Shown here in pieces: positions 12,554 to 23,400 of a stretch of 64,000 nt of DNA (its first letter is position 1; every line of letters begins with the position of its first letter). The translations under genes and the position numbers were made by a program. The notes below the pieces were generated by a model. The model searched no databases. It was not told the DNA's origin and saw only the letters and a list, made by a program, of their open reading frames with translations. The DNA lies in NCBI RefSeq assembly GCF_000002985.6, contig NC_003283.11, positions 5,022,001-5,086,000 on the forward strand, written 5' to 3'. Source of the DNA: Caenorhabditis elegans. Lineage: Eukaryota; Nematoda; Chromadorea; Rhabditida; Rhabditidae.

Positions 12554-13158
12554 TTATTTAGCACAACAATACGAGTAGAAGTTTCCCTTCTGACAATCAA
12601 ACCCTGTTGGGCAGAATTTGTGATCACATGATTTTCCAATGAACGCCCTGTCCTTTCCTCCTCTGAATGTTGCATACTTCTTCTTTCCATTTGGACAAAC
12701 GAGCTCTCTGTCTTGATCCACTTTCTCTGAAATAATTTTATTCATTACTAATAAAACTTAATTTTAGTACTTCTAGACTCCAGTGAGCAGCAAACTCCAT
12801 TGTTATTTGGTCCGTGGTGGCAGTAGTTTTTATTCGGTTCAGCACATTTTTCATCGTGTTCTTCCTTTCCGCAGTTTTTGGCTCCTCCCGTGTTCAAAGT
12901 TGAGGGAGTATTAGCAGGACAAACATGGTGGTCTTGAGGAATACACCTCTGACGGCAGATTCTTGGATCGGCAAAGTTATTCTCATTTCCTCCACATCCG
13001 GTATATCCGAATGGCAGGCATCGCTTCACGGTAGGATCATAGTGGTAACGAATCGAAGATGTGTTTGAACATTTCGCGGTTCCCAAGTCAACTGGAGAAT
13101 CACAAATGTTCTGGGAAACTGATGCACCGAAAAGGAAGGGAAGGAGAAGAAGAATCAT
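12554..13158 (-). CDS. Secreted Kunitz plus cysteine-rich protein (2)
   Basis: Two exons, 12771-13158 and 12554-12726, total 561 nt (186 aa). Signal peptide MILLLLPFLFGASVSQ, then a Kunitz domain with six cysteines (NIC, AKC, KRC, TGC, RIC, QRC) and YHYD/GCGGNENNF. The middle module starts at HVCPANTP and the last module ends FYSYCCAK. P1 after the second Kunitz cysteine is Ser. The ATG is preceded by TTCTCAGA, so trans-splicing is likely. Start lies 236 bp downstream of the stop of the next Kunitz gene on the same strand. The donor at 12770 (GTACTA) is non-ideal but keeps the frame into the conserved last module. Confidence 0.88.
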
Positions 13159-13393
13159 TCTGAGAATGAACAGAAACTGAGAACCGGTGGCTTCCTTTTA
13201 TTGTGCCAAATTATATGATCTTTGGGCTACGTACATGTGAATTGGAAATTCAAAGGGAAAGGGTGCAAATTTGTGAAACGTGAATCATTGTTAGATACTT
13301 TATTGTTTAAAAAATCGAGTTTTTTTAAAATTCAAATGACCGTAATTTCAGAAGGCACTATGCAAAAAATATATCCCATTTAATTTAAAAACA

Positions 13394-14464
13394 CTAAGCA
13401 CAACAGTAAGCAAAATAATTTCCTTGATGACACTTTGTATAGGCTGGGCAGAATGTAGAATCGCAAGTTTTTCCGAACATTGGGATCTTGACACCTCCAA
13501 TATCAATTTGATGCTTCAGCTTTCCTGGTCCACACTCCTTGGCGTAGTCGGCATCGATTTTGTCTGAAAGATACCTTTTATGAATGTTAATTTTACATTC
13601 AATTATTATACCTCTGATTCTCGTGTCGCAACAGATTCCAGTGAATGGGCCATTCAAGCAGAAAGTATTCGGGCCATCGCACTTCAATTGTTCCATTCCT
13701 CCACAGTGGCTCTTTCCGTTCTTTCCAGCGACACTATCACTGCCACCTGGGCATGTGAAATAGTCCATTGGAATACAGAAGTTTGAGCAAGCTGAGTAAT
13801 CCTTGAAATTGTTCTCGTTTCCTCCACATCCAGTGTATTTGAAAGCAAGGCATTTCTTGCTTTCCATGTCGAAGTGATACTGGAAATAGATTATGGGATT
13901 TATGCTCCAAATCGGAAAATAACTATTCTCAAATAAGTGTTTTCGATAATCAGATTATGTTGTTAAAATTTAAAATTTCCTCGGAAACTTATCGCTATTT
14001 TCCAACAAACTTTAGCCACTTTTTATCCAACTTTAGTAACTTTTTACTTTAGTTACTTAAAATCTATCTTAAAAGTTGCTAAAGTTAGATAAAATTGGCT
14101 AAAAATTGGCTAAAAGTGGCTAAGAAACTCCAACTAACTTTAGCAAATTTCCAACAAATTGTAGCATTTTTTAAACCAACCTTTTAACTTTTTAAATAAA
14201 TGTACCTAACCTTAGAAATTTTCAAAACAACTTTAGCAACTTTCCATCAAACTTCAACACTACTTTGCAAACTTTAGCCCACTTTACCTAACTTTTGCAA
14301 TTTTTTTTTTGAAATTAGCATTTATGTGTTTAACTCACTCTGACAACTGAAGTGTTGGTGCATTGCTGAACTCCAAAATGAAGCGGATGCTCACATTCAG
14401 CACGGAACTGAGCTGAAACATCTATCAAACACAGTAGACCGATTGCTAAAAGAACTTTCAGCAT
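13394..14464 (-). CDS. Secreted Kunitz plus cysteine-rich protein (3)
   Basis: Three exons, 14339-14464, 13612-13879 and 13394-13563, total 564 nt (187 aa). Signal peptide MLKVLLAIGLLCLIDVSAQ. The Kunitz domain is split by the first intron and has six cysteines (AEC, QQC, KKC, TGC, SAC, NFC). Two cysteine-rich modules follow, ending YFAYCCA. P1 is Thr. The second intron (13564-13611) is only 48 nt, a multiple of three, and open in frame, so its retention would add 16 codons. The ATG is the first base after a TTTCCAG acceptor and lies about 185 bp downstream of the preceding gene's stop, a spacing seen in nematode operons. TTTATT at 13299-13304 gives an AATAAA on this strand. Intron 13880-14338 holds AACTTTAGC-type low-complexity sequence. 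Confidence 0.9.
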
Positions 14465-14650
14465 CTGGAAATGTTTTTGATTATATGAACAAAAAACAAG
14501 GCAAAACACTGAGTTCAAGAGATAATTATAGATGACCAGACAACATCTAGGCAACATTAAAAAAGTATATTAAAAGTGAAAAAGAGTTTATGGAATTATT
14601 TGGTAAAGCTTATGTAGGTTTTATGAAAACTGTAGATTGAAAAGGTTTAT

Positions 14651-16414
14651 TCAAACTGCTGCTGCACAACAGTAGGCAAAGTAGTTTCCTTGATGGCAGG
14701 TAGATTTCTGGGGGCAGAATTTGGATCCACATGTTTTCCCAAGCAGAGTGATATCAAATCCGCTCAAGGTTTTTTGGGAAACCTTTTTCATTCCGGGACC
14801 ACATCCTTCTTTCATATTTTGATCGCTGTTCTCCTTATCTAAAAAGTCGAAAAATAAAATAATGGAAAATAAAATGAACCGAAAAATTTTGGCAACTTTT
14901 ATACCACTATGCAAATCTTATTGGTGTTCGCTCTCCATATTTTTGTTTTCAGTTTTTTTTTCAAAATCACGTTCGTTTTTGCAAAAGTTTGGAGTGGTGA
15001 ACTAGATGGGCTAAAAGATGAAAATTGATAAAACTACACACAAAAGTTGTTTGGAAAAACAAAAAAAAATCGTTGACCTACTGACTTCATAGGCATCATA
15101 GTTCACAGTTCTAGGGAAATATTCAAATTTCAGTTTTAGAATTCATTTTCCAGAACATTTTCGAAATCTCTCATAAAATATGAAAACGAACGTTTTGTGC
15201 ATATCGTCAGTGGGGATTTAGCTTTATAATAGTCCAAAATTACCAAATGCAAATTTTTTGTGAATTTGAAAAATTCAAAAAAAATTGAAAATTTCACTAT
15301 TATATTTCGGCACACTGACATCACATTAGCCTACCTCTGATAGTCTTATCACAGCAAAATCCGAAAAATGCTCCTCGCCTGCAGTAGGAATTGGGTCCAG
15401 TACATTTTTCATCACCTCTGACTTCGCAGGTTGTAGTGTTCCTGTCAGTGTTCTTAACCAACGCTGAACCAACTGGACATCCCGAGTAGTCCGCTGGAAA
15501 ATTCGGAAATAAATTGGAGGTAGTGCTTCCCAGGTAAGCAGGCCCTTGGAAGCCTGCCAAAATATTAGGTTTTTTTTTGAAATTTTAATTAACCTGATGA
15601 AAATCAAATTAAGAAATTTAAAAAAACGAGCGTGCGTTTTAGCAGAAGGTGCGAGAACAACCGAGCAGTACGGTAGGAGTTTTGGCGCCTATATGGAAAA
15701 TCTATCTGTAAGTATACACAGCTCTTTTAACAAATAACTGGAATGTTTTTGAAACGTGGAAGAATAGAAGTAGCACACAGCAAAAATAAGCAAAGAATGG
15801 CCCCCGCTTCGAACAATTGTGCACCTTTTTTTTTTATTTGGTCGCCAACTGTCCCCAGCTTTAGAGCATTCGGTTGTAATGCCATTTAACAGAAAACTGC
15901 TCTGACTCACCTGCAAAACAGCGCATACACTTTCCCCACGTATCGAAATTGTTCGAATTGCCGCCACAGCCAGAGTATTTGAATGCCAAACATGTTTCCG
16001 TATCGGCATCCATATAGAACTGCAAATCAATTAGATGTTTGCTGAACTTTTTTTGCTCGACTTACTCGTAGTGAGGAAGTGTTTGTGCACTTTTGGACTC
16101 CGTGGTGCAATGATAGTTGGCAATCAGAAAGTAGGTATCCTTTGTTACCTGGAAAAATAATTGTTGTCTCGTGGTGGGAAATTGGAACAAATATAAACAT
16201 TTTGGGTGGTGGAAAAACGAATACCTTTAAACAATCTTGGAACCACAATTGGACTTGTAACATTGTCTGGGGAAAGTTGGAAACTTTCAGTTTTCAAGTT
16301 AAGTTGAACTTTCATATTTTCAGTTGAGATTTTTTGATAATTCCGATAAAAAATAAATAAAGTACCTACTACAACACAAACAGAGGCAAGCAATAGAAAC
16401 GGCTTCTTCAACAT
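14651..16414 (-). CDS. Secreted Kunitz plus cysteine-rich protein (4)
   Basis: Five exons, 16366-16414, 16066-16148, 15911-16019, 15335-15493 and 14651-14838, total 588 nt (195 aa), all in phase. Signal peptide MLKKPFLLLASVCVVVG. The Kunitz domain has SDC, QKC, ETC, SGC, GKC and MRC cysteines with FYMD/GCGGNSNNF, P1 Thr, then two cysteine-rich modules ending YFAYCCAAAV. The TGA stop overlaps the AATAAA (14646-14651 region). Acceptor TTTCAG upstream at 16453 suggests a short 5' UTR after trans-splicing; an in-frame upstream Met exists before that acceptor but would not give a signal peptide at the N-terminus. The long intron 15494-15910 carries repeat-derived DNA. Confidence 0.86.
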
Positions 16415-17690
16415 CGTTGAATTTAATGAATAACCAGTTGGTCTTCTAGACTTCTGAAAATAATTATGGTTTTCCAAATAAATTTTTTTTTTTGAAAAGT
16501 TTTACTTGATAATTAATTTCAGAATATCATCACATTTTCAATGGAATATAGGTTGAATACGGATAATGTTAGAGTGGGAGGGATATTTGTTGGTCGATGA
16601 CATTTAGATAAGAAATGGTAAATGAGGGAAAGAGTGCGGGATGAGAGGACCTAGATTGTTAGAGAAATGGAGAAAGGTCGGAGGTGAACGCCACTTAACA
16701 TCTGATTTTATTGGTCGATGTTTCTTGACGTGTGTGGTCATTTGCAAACTGGTTTGATGATAATTGGCATGTTTAAAAAAGGAACTATTGTTTTGTTAAT
16801 TTTTGAAGTCTTCACCAAAATTATTTCTGGTTTTATTTTTCAAGCAATTGTGTACAATCTTGAATCTGACCGTGATTCAGTACCATTTTCTAATAATTTT
16901 ACAATTAAGAAAATCCTTGTTTAGTTGATGATATGCGTAGATCAGGGAGTTAGAAAATAAATCAAATTGGCAAATTGGCGAAACTTGACACTCTTGGCAA
17001 ATTGGTATATTGGCAAACTTGGCATACTTGATAAATTGGCAAACTTGGCAAATTGGCAAATTGACAAAATTGGTAAGTTGGCAAAATTGGTAAATTGGCA
17101 AATTGGCAAACTTGACAAATTGGCAGATTTAACAAATTGGCAAACTTGGCAAACTTTGTAAATTGGCAGGCTCGAAAATTTAGCAAACTTGGAAAATTGG
17201 CATATTTGGCAAATCCGTCTATTGGAAAATTGGCAATCTTCGCAAATTTGACAACTGGGCAGGCTTGACAAATTGCTAAATTGTTAAATAGCCAAATTGG
17301 CAAATCGGCAAATCGTCTGCGAATTGTCCGTTTTCCGAAATTGCCGAAATTTGAAAAATGGCGATTTTCTGAAAATTTGAAAAGGATTTTTTTGAAGCAA
17401 AACACTTCCAACTTGAACAAAATTAAATCTTCAAAATTCCAACAAAACAACGCCATTTGAAATAAAATGTGTTATTATATAATATACAGGTAATTATTAA
17501 ACTTAAACAATAATTATTCAAAAATATACTTACACCCTGCAATAGTAAAATGGAAATGATTCTATCTTGCAATAGTTTTGGCTTTTTCAACACTGGAAAA
17601 ATGAAAAATAATAAATAGAAAAACACGACAAAGAATGAATAATTGGCCTTAAAATTAGTTTGAGAAAAAAAATATATTGAGATTTCAAAG
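16415..17690. other. Intergenic region with TTGGCAAA low-complexity tract
   Basis: Upstream flank of the Kunitz cluster, then a TTGGCAAA-rich tract (16965-17350), then AT-rich DNA. Overlapping open frames on both strands over the tract are by-products of its short period. Confidence 0.6.
16965..17350. repeat. TTGGCAAA-type short-period repeat
   Basis: Dozens of imperfect 8- to 18-bp units of AAATTGGCAAACTTGG run from 16965 to about 17350. The right end passes into palindromic GGCAAATCGGCAAATCG and CGAAATTGCCGAAATTT, resembling the repeats at 30655-30880 and 41582-41657. Non-coding. Confidence 0.85.
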
Positions 17691-18995
17691 TTATATGGGA
17701 AGCGATGAATCTTGACGGCGATCGACATATGGCGGAGGCGCCAAGTAGCTGAGCGGCGGGGCTGTAAAATGAGAAAATGAATAACAGATGTTTCTTGCTC
17801 CAGAATTAATGTTTGTTATTTTGTTTCGTCAAATATTTATTTTAGATTTTATTCAACTGATCCAATTGTTAAATTGGAAAGAATCTGGAAGTTTGATTTA
17901 TCATGAGAAAATAATTGCGTGTTATGTTTTTTTTGTTTGGGATTTGTTTCAAAATTGCAGAAATGCTTGAATTTTGTTCTAATTTTCTCTAAAAACGTCA
18001 TCGATGGGAACATATAAATATCTTCAATTCCAATTTTGTATCTGCTTTGTGTCTACACGAAAAACTGCTAACTAAAGTAAATATTAATTTTGAAGTGTTG
18101 AAAATAAAATTAAACGGACATTGGGTACTGTCAATCTTTGGAAAAAACATAACTAGGTTTTACAAAAAAATGTACCATTTTTTCGAGGCTAAAATCGGGG
18201 AAACTCAGTTTTTACCTATTTTTCTGGAAGCCGTAGATCAAAAAAAATTATTTTAGTTCAATATTTTAACTATGTTTAAAAATTCATATACCGTCACTTT
18301 AGGGGTTCCAACATGCGAAAGTTATACAAAAATGCACCTTTCAAATCTCCAAACGAGTTGTCAGTTCCAGATCTTCCAGTTTCAGATCTTCCCGTCTCAT
18401 TTCTCTGAGAATCATTCCTTCTTCGCCGATTAGCATTGTTCCATACGATGTCTCGAAGTGTTCCCGATCTCATCATCGGTGGTCCATTTCTCCCGCAATC
18501 CATTGCAACAATTGCAGCAAATATCAACGCAAGAATTACAACGATTACAGCCAGGACTAGAAGCTGTGTCTCGCCACGTGTCCACACATCTGGAATGAGC
18601 AAAGCTTACTAGTTAGGCTGAGCGGAAATTTCCAAAAATTTCAAAATCGGCAATTGTAGAATATGTAATCGGAAAAAATTCCAATTACTTCAAAAATTGG
18701 GTTTTGCTAATTTTTTAAGTTCTTGATCTAAAATTTGTTTGAACGCGATATATTTCAAATCGCCGAAAAACTTTAATTGACGCCCACACCTGCTACATAA
18801 TTAAAGACATGCAAACTACTGATATTTCTAGAACATACCGAATCCATCTCCAATATTATCTAAATTAAATGGATTCTCAGCTGCCATGAGCCCTGGTGTC
18901 GTTGTAGCCATATCCTCCATATCCTGATATTTGGCGTAAAATGTTGCGTAGAGCATGCTACGTTTCGATCGAAAACCGATTACCTCTTCAACCAT
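17691..18995 (-). CDS. Small single-pass membrane protein with PPPY tail
   Basis: Three exons, 18839-18995, 18338-18589 and 17691-17761, total 480 nt (159 aa). Residues 1-53 form a polar N-terminal region starting MVEEVIGFRSKRSML with no clear signal peptide. One membrane segment follows at about 61-82 (QLLVLAVIVVILALIFAAIV), then a basic and Ser/Asn-rich tail (NRRRRNDSQRNETGRSETG). The last exon is short but strongly coding-like and GC-rich, reading APPLSYLAPPPYVDRRQ to TAA at 17691-17693. PPPY is a WW-domain ligand motif, which suggests an adaptor or ubiquitin-ligase partner on the cytoplasmic side; this is inference. The ATG directly follows TTTCAG. Donor GTGCAT at 18337 is weak, but the phase fits exactly. 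Family not recognised. Confidence 0.78.
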
Positions 18996-20431
18996 CTGAA
19001 ATTGATAGTACTACGTAAGAGGGGAGTGGTGCGAGTACTACGTTGTTTTTGTCGTTTTGACATGTTTTGACAGAGAGTAGGTAAAAAGAGAAAAAGATGG
19101 AGGGACAGAAAAAAAAAAAGTGAATTTTGGTGACGGTGATAATACTGATTTTTCTTCATTTTTCTCTTCCCCATCTATCTGTCCCGTTTCTGTTTTTGTT
19201 CGTTTCGGTTTGATCGATTATTCGATTTTATTCCTTTGCCCGTTATTTTTATGCGATGGGGAGGGAATCGAGAGGCGCTTCTTTTCTTTTTTGTTGTTAG
19301 TCAACAATATGGAAATTGCGGGAGAGTTTTTGAATTCTTGAAAAACGGGAAAATGGGTCTTGCCACGCTGACCATGAGTTATAGTAACTTGTAACAATTT
19401 ATGACCATAAATTGCATCAAAAGTTTCAAATTACGATACATAAACGAAAATTTGTTGCTACAATTTTTTTGAGGGGATTTCAAAAATAATTTAGCTTTAA
19501 ACTTTATATAAACTTACCATAAAATGACACAAATTACAGTAATTTGTTGGAAGCGTGGTGAGACCCAAACGCGTGAAATATGGCAAAAAATCCAATTTTA
19601 GAGTCCACGTAATATTGTAAAATATTTATCGAAAAAAAAGGGTCGTGAAACCGAATTGAACTGTTGAAAAACATTTGAAAATTATTCTAATTTTTTTTAT
19701 GATACTTTGAAAAAATATTTTGCAAAAAGGCTTATTTTTTAACCATTTTTCCGCAAATTTAATTGATTTTTTACAGTTTCTACAAAACAAGCAAATCTAT
19801 TTGAATTTGCCGAAAAACTCTAAAAAAGTTAACCTGGGCTAATCAGTCATTCAAAATTTTTTGTGCAAAATTTTAAAAAATCACAAAAAATTTTGAAAAA
19901 TTTAATTTTTCAATCATTTAAAATGGGTCGTGAAACTGATTTGAACTGTTAAGAAACATTTTAAAAACATTATAAATTTTTTTCAGATTTTTAATACAAT
20001 ATTTTGTAAAAGAAACCAACTTTTTGCCCGTTTTTCGGGAAATTTAACTGATTTTTTTAATAGTGTCCGTTTGTGAAGGTAACAAACCAAGAAAATTAAT
20101 TTTAATTTGCCCCGAAAACTCCAAAAAAAGTTTACCTGGGTTAATCCGAAATTCGAAATTTTCTTTGCAAAATTTGAAAAATCCAAAATTTTGAAAATTT
20201 TTAAATCTATTTTCCATTATTTTATGCAAAACTGAAAGTTGTGCATTCCGATAATCTCATCACGATTCAAAACAATATCGCATTATTTTCAAAATTTAGG
20301 ATCTAGATATTTGTTGCTAGATACCATAACTTTAATTCTATCTCGTGCTACTTTGTAATATCACACTACTACATATATTACCAATTGATCAAAACATTTA
20401 TGAAAACAAAATAAATGTTTAGTTGTATTGT
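18996..20431. other. Intergenic, AT-rich
   Basis: Promoter flank of the PPPY protein gene (18996-19350), then AT-rich sequence in which 19620-19760 and 19920-20060 are diverged copies of one segment (GGGTCGTGAAACCGAATTGAA and GGGTCGTGAAACTGATTTGA), about 300 bp apart. No gene seen. Confidence 0.5.
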
Positions 20432-23400
20432 TCACATGAACACTGTTATTGAATTTTCAATTGTCGACCTGCACGTTGGACACTCTCGAAAATCGCTTGC
20501 ATCGTAGCAGCCGGAACATGTGATCAGATGACGACACGGCATGAAAACAATTGATGGTTTTGTTGCCAAACATATGCAACACTCGGCTACCAGCTTCTCC
20601 TGAAGACGTTGAAAATCGCGATTACGTGATCGAAGTTGCTCTTCGACTTCCTCGACACGACGTTCCATTGAGAGTTTTGATTCGTGAACATTGGTCTCTA
20701 GTTGTGGGAAACTCTCAAACTGAAATAAAAATCTATGAGAAAAGGAATCGAAATAGTTGAAAATATTATTACATAGGGCTTGCAATGACAAAATAATGTT
20801 TGGAAAACATTTCAGATCAAGGATAAAGTGCGGAAACTTTTTTTTGGCAGTTTTAAGCGATTGTGTCAAAAAATAAAACACAATTTGATAAATATTAAAA
20901 TATTATTTACTTTACTTTAAAAATGCGAAAAAATTCTCCGAAAATGTACGAAAGTTTGACGAATTACTGTTTTTTTTTCCCGGAAATTGACGACTTCTAC
21001 GTCTGTGGGTTTTCGCCCCAAAATTTTTTATGATTTTTTTTTCAAGTTTGTTCAAAAATTTGGCTGAGTTATTTTCGAATTTAATGCCAAAATTAATAAC
21101 CTAGCTTCAACATTTCCGCGTTTTTTTTTTCGGATAACCTTATTGGGATTATTGATTTTGAACATGATTTGTAAATTTTTCAGACATTTTTCCATTGAAA
21201 ACTTAATAATCCAAAAATATTCACTGAAGCTCTAAAATTAGCTCAACATGCGGAAAAATATCAGAAAATTTTAAAATTGTTGTGTTTCAAAAAAAAATTT
21301 AAAACAAAAAAATTAAAATAACCGAAAAAAAATTAAAACTACATGGCCATTCATTTGAATTTTTTTTTTGCAAAATTGAAAATATTTTTCAAAAAAAGGA
21401 ATATTCTATGAATTAATGACAGTTGCATTCGATGTATTGAAACAGTTGTGTGCCATTTATGGGGTTATTCAAGTAATGTAGCAGAATGTATTTAAATACA
21501 TTTCTGACGTCACATATGTATTTAAATACATATTTTTATGTACTTGAATACAGTTGTGACGTAATTTTTCTACACTTTTAAATTTTCCGACAATACTTGA
21601 ATAACCCCATTAGATGTAAATAAACCCACAGACGCTACTCTTTTGAATTGATCTACATTTGTTTTTTTAGTATTAGCGCTTAAAATATGAGTAATAAAAT
21701 CAAATTTTTACATTTTTACGTTGAACAATGCCAATAAGTTTTGAAAACGTTGATAAAAATGTGATAATTAACCCGTACAGAATATAGCAAGTTTCAACTA
21801 ACCAATTCTTTGTAGAGCATTTTGACAGCATTGATGTTTGGCAAAAATTCAGTTGAAAGGTCGACAAGTTGACTGTGTTTCTTTGTTAATTCATCGAGCA
21901 GCACCAATGGCTTCTGGAATAATTAAAATATTCCTTAATATAACTGTTAAATAACCAACCAATTGATAACTTTTCTCCTCCATTCGTTTTGTAACATTAG
22001 TCTGTTCATCCAACAGGTTACTCTTCCGTTCCAGCTCCATCTCGACGTCGGTCTTCTGCTTTTGAAGGTTCAAAATCTCCTCGTCTTTTCGTGCTTTCTC
22101 TTCAGAATAAATTTTTTTACGATGCTCAGACAGCTCTTTTTGGTCGTGAATTTCTTGTTGTTGGCGGTAGTTTTGGATTGTCTAGAGAGCTAATGTTATA
22201 GTTAAAGGTTAAAAAATGTCAATTTCCAAGTAACCAACCAGTTTATCAAGTGCATCAGCTGTCTCTACTCTCTCTTCCATCAGCCTATTCATCTCATCTT
22301 TACAATCTTTCAAATCTTGCTCCGAATCTTCCAGAAGCCGCTTCAATTCTTGAACTTCTGACAAACACTGTTCTTTTTCATTTTCTAAATGGTTTATTCT
22401 ATTCTGAAAAGACTCAAACTAGTTATGAGAGAGAAAGTTCATAAACAAGGTCACTACCTTAAGAATAGTGAATTGACTATCGACCTCCTTTCGATCACGT
22501 TCTTTTTCTCTTTCCAGTGTGGCGAGAAGGCGAACAATGTCGTGGGAGTCGCGGGTACTTCTGGAGGTTAAGAGGATTAGGTCAGGAACATTTATTGTGT
22601 TAGTTTTACTTTCAAGATGCAGTTTTTGTATATCACAATATTTTGCAGACACTTCTGAACTTGAAAAATAGTAAAAAAAAAGGTTTTTTGAAAAATTGCG
22701 ACAAATTTTATCATTTTAATGTCAACTAAAGTGCACACTTACATTCAGGTTTTTTAGGACTTTACCTCGAAATTGACTTTTGCAGGGGCTGACACAAAAT
22801 ATATTGTAAAAGCAGTTTTGCGATTTTCGTACAAAAATATGGTACCCGGTCTCGGCACGACAAGTTTGTGTCTAATTTCAGAAAGTGCGCTCCTTTAAAG
22901 ATTACTGTACATTCAAATTTTTGTTGGTGCGGAATTTTCATTGATTTACGATAAGCACGTGGAGTCAGAAAGCCCCATTCCGCTTTGATCTACGAAAAAT
23001 GCGGGAGGTGAGACGAAGATATCTCAACTGATTTCGCATGATTAAGAGTGCTGACGTCACAATTTTCTGGGAAAAATTTCCCGCATTTTTTGTAGATCAA
23101 ACCGCAATGAGACATCCTGACATCACGTAGATAAAAATATATCTAAATGTATTATTTTCTAAACTCAAATATAACTATAATGTGAATTTTAACAAATTTT
23201 GAAAAAATTTGATACTACTGTAATCTTTAAAGGCGCACACCTTTTCGCATTTGGAAAAATAATGTCGTGTCGAGACCTGAGACCGTATTTTCGGCGCAAA
23301 AGTCGCAAATTATTGCGTATCGGTAATATACTTGCCTTGGAGTTGACAAATGAAACGATGAAGATCTCCCAACCGAAAGATTTCGATGAGACTTGGAACT

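Noticed and set aside
16877-17456. Overlapping ORFs up to 164 codons on both strands
   Set aside because: Translations of the TTGGCAAA repeat in several frames; no start context, splice partners or family.
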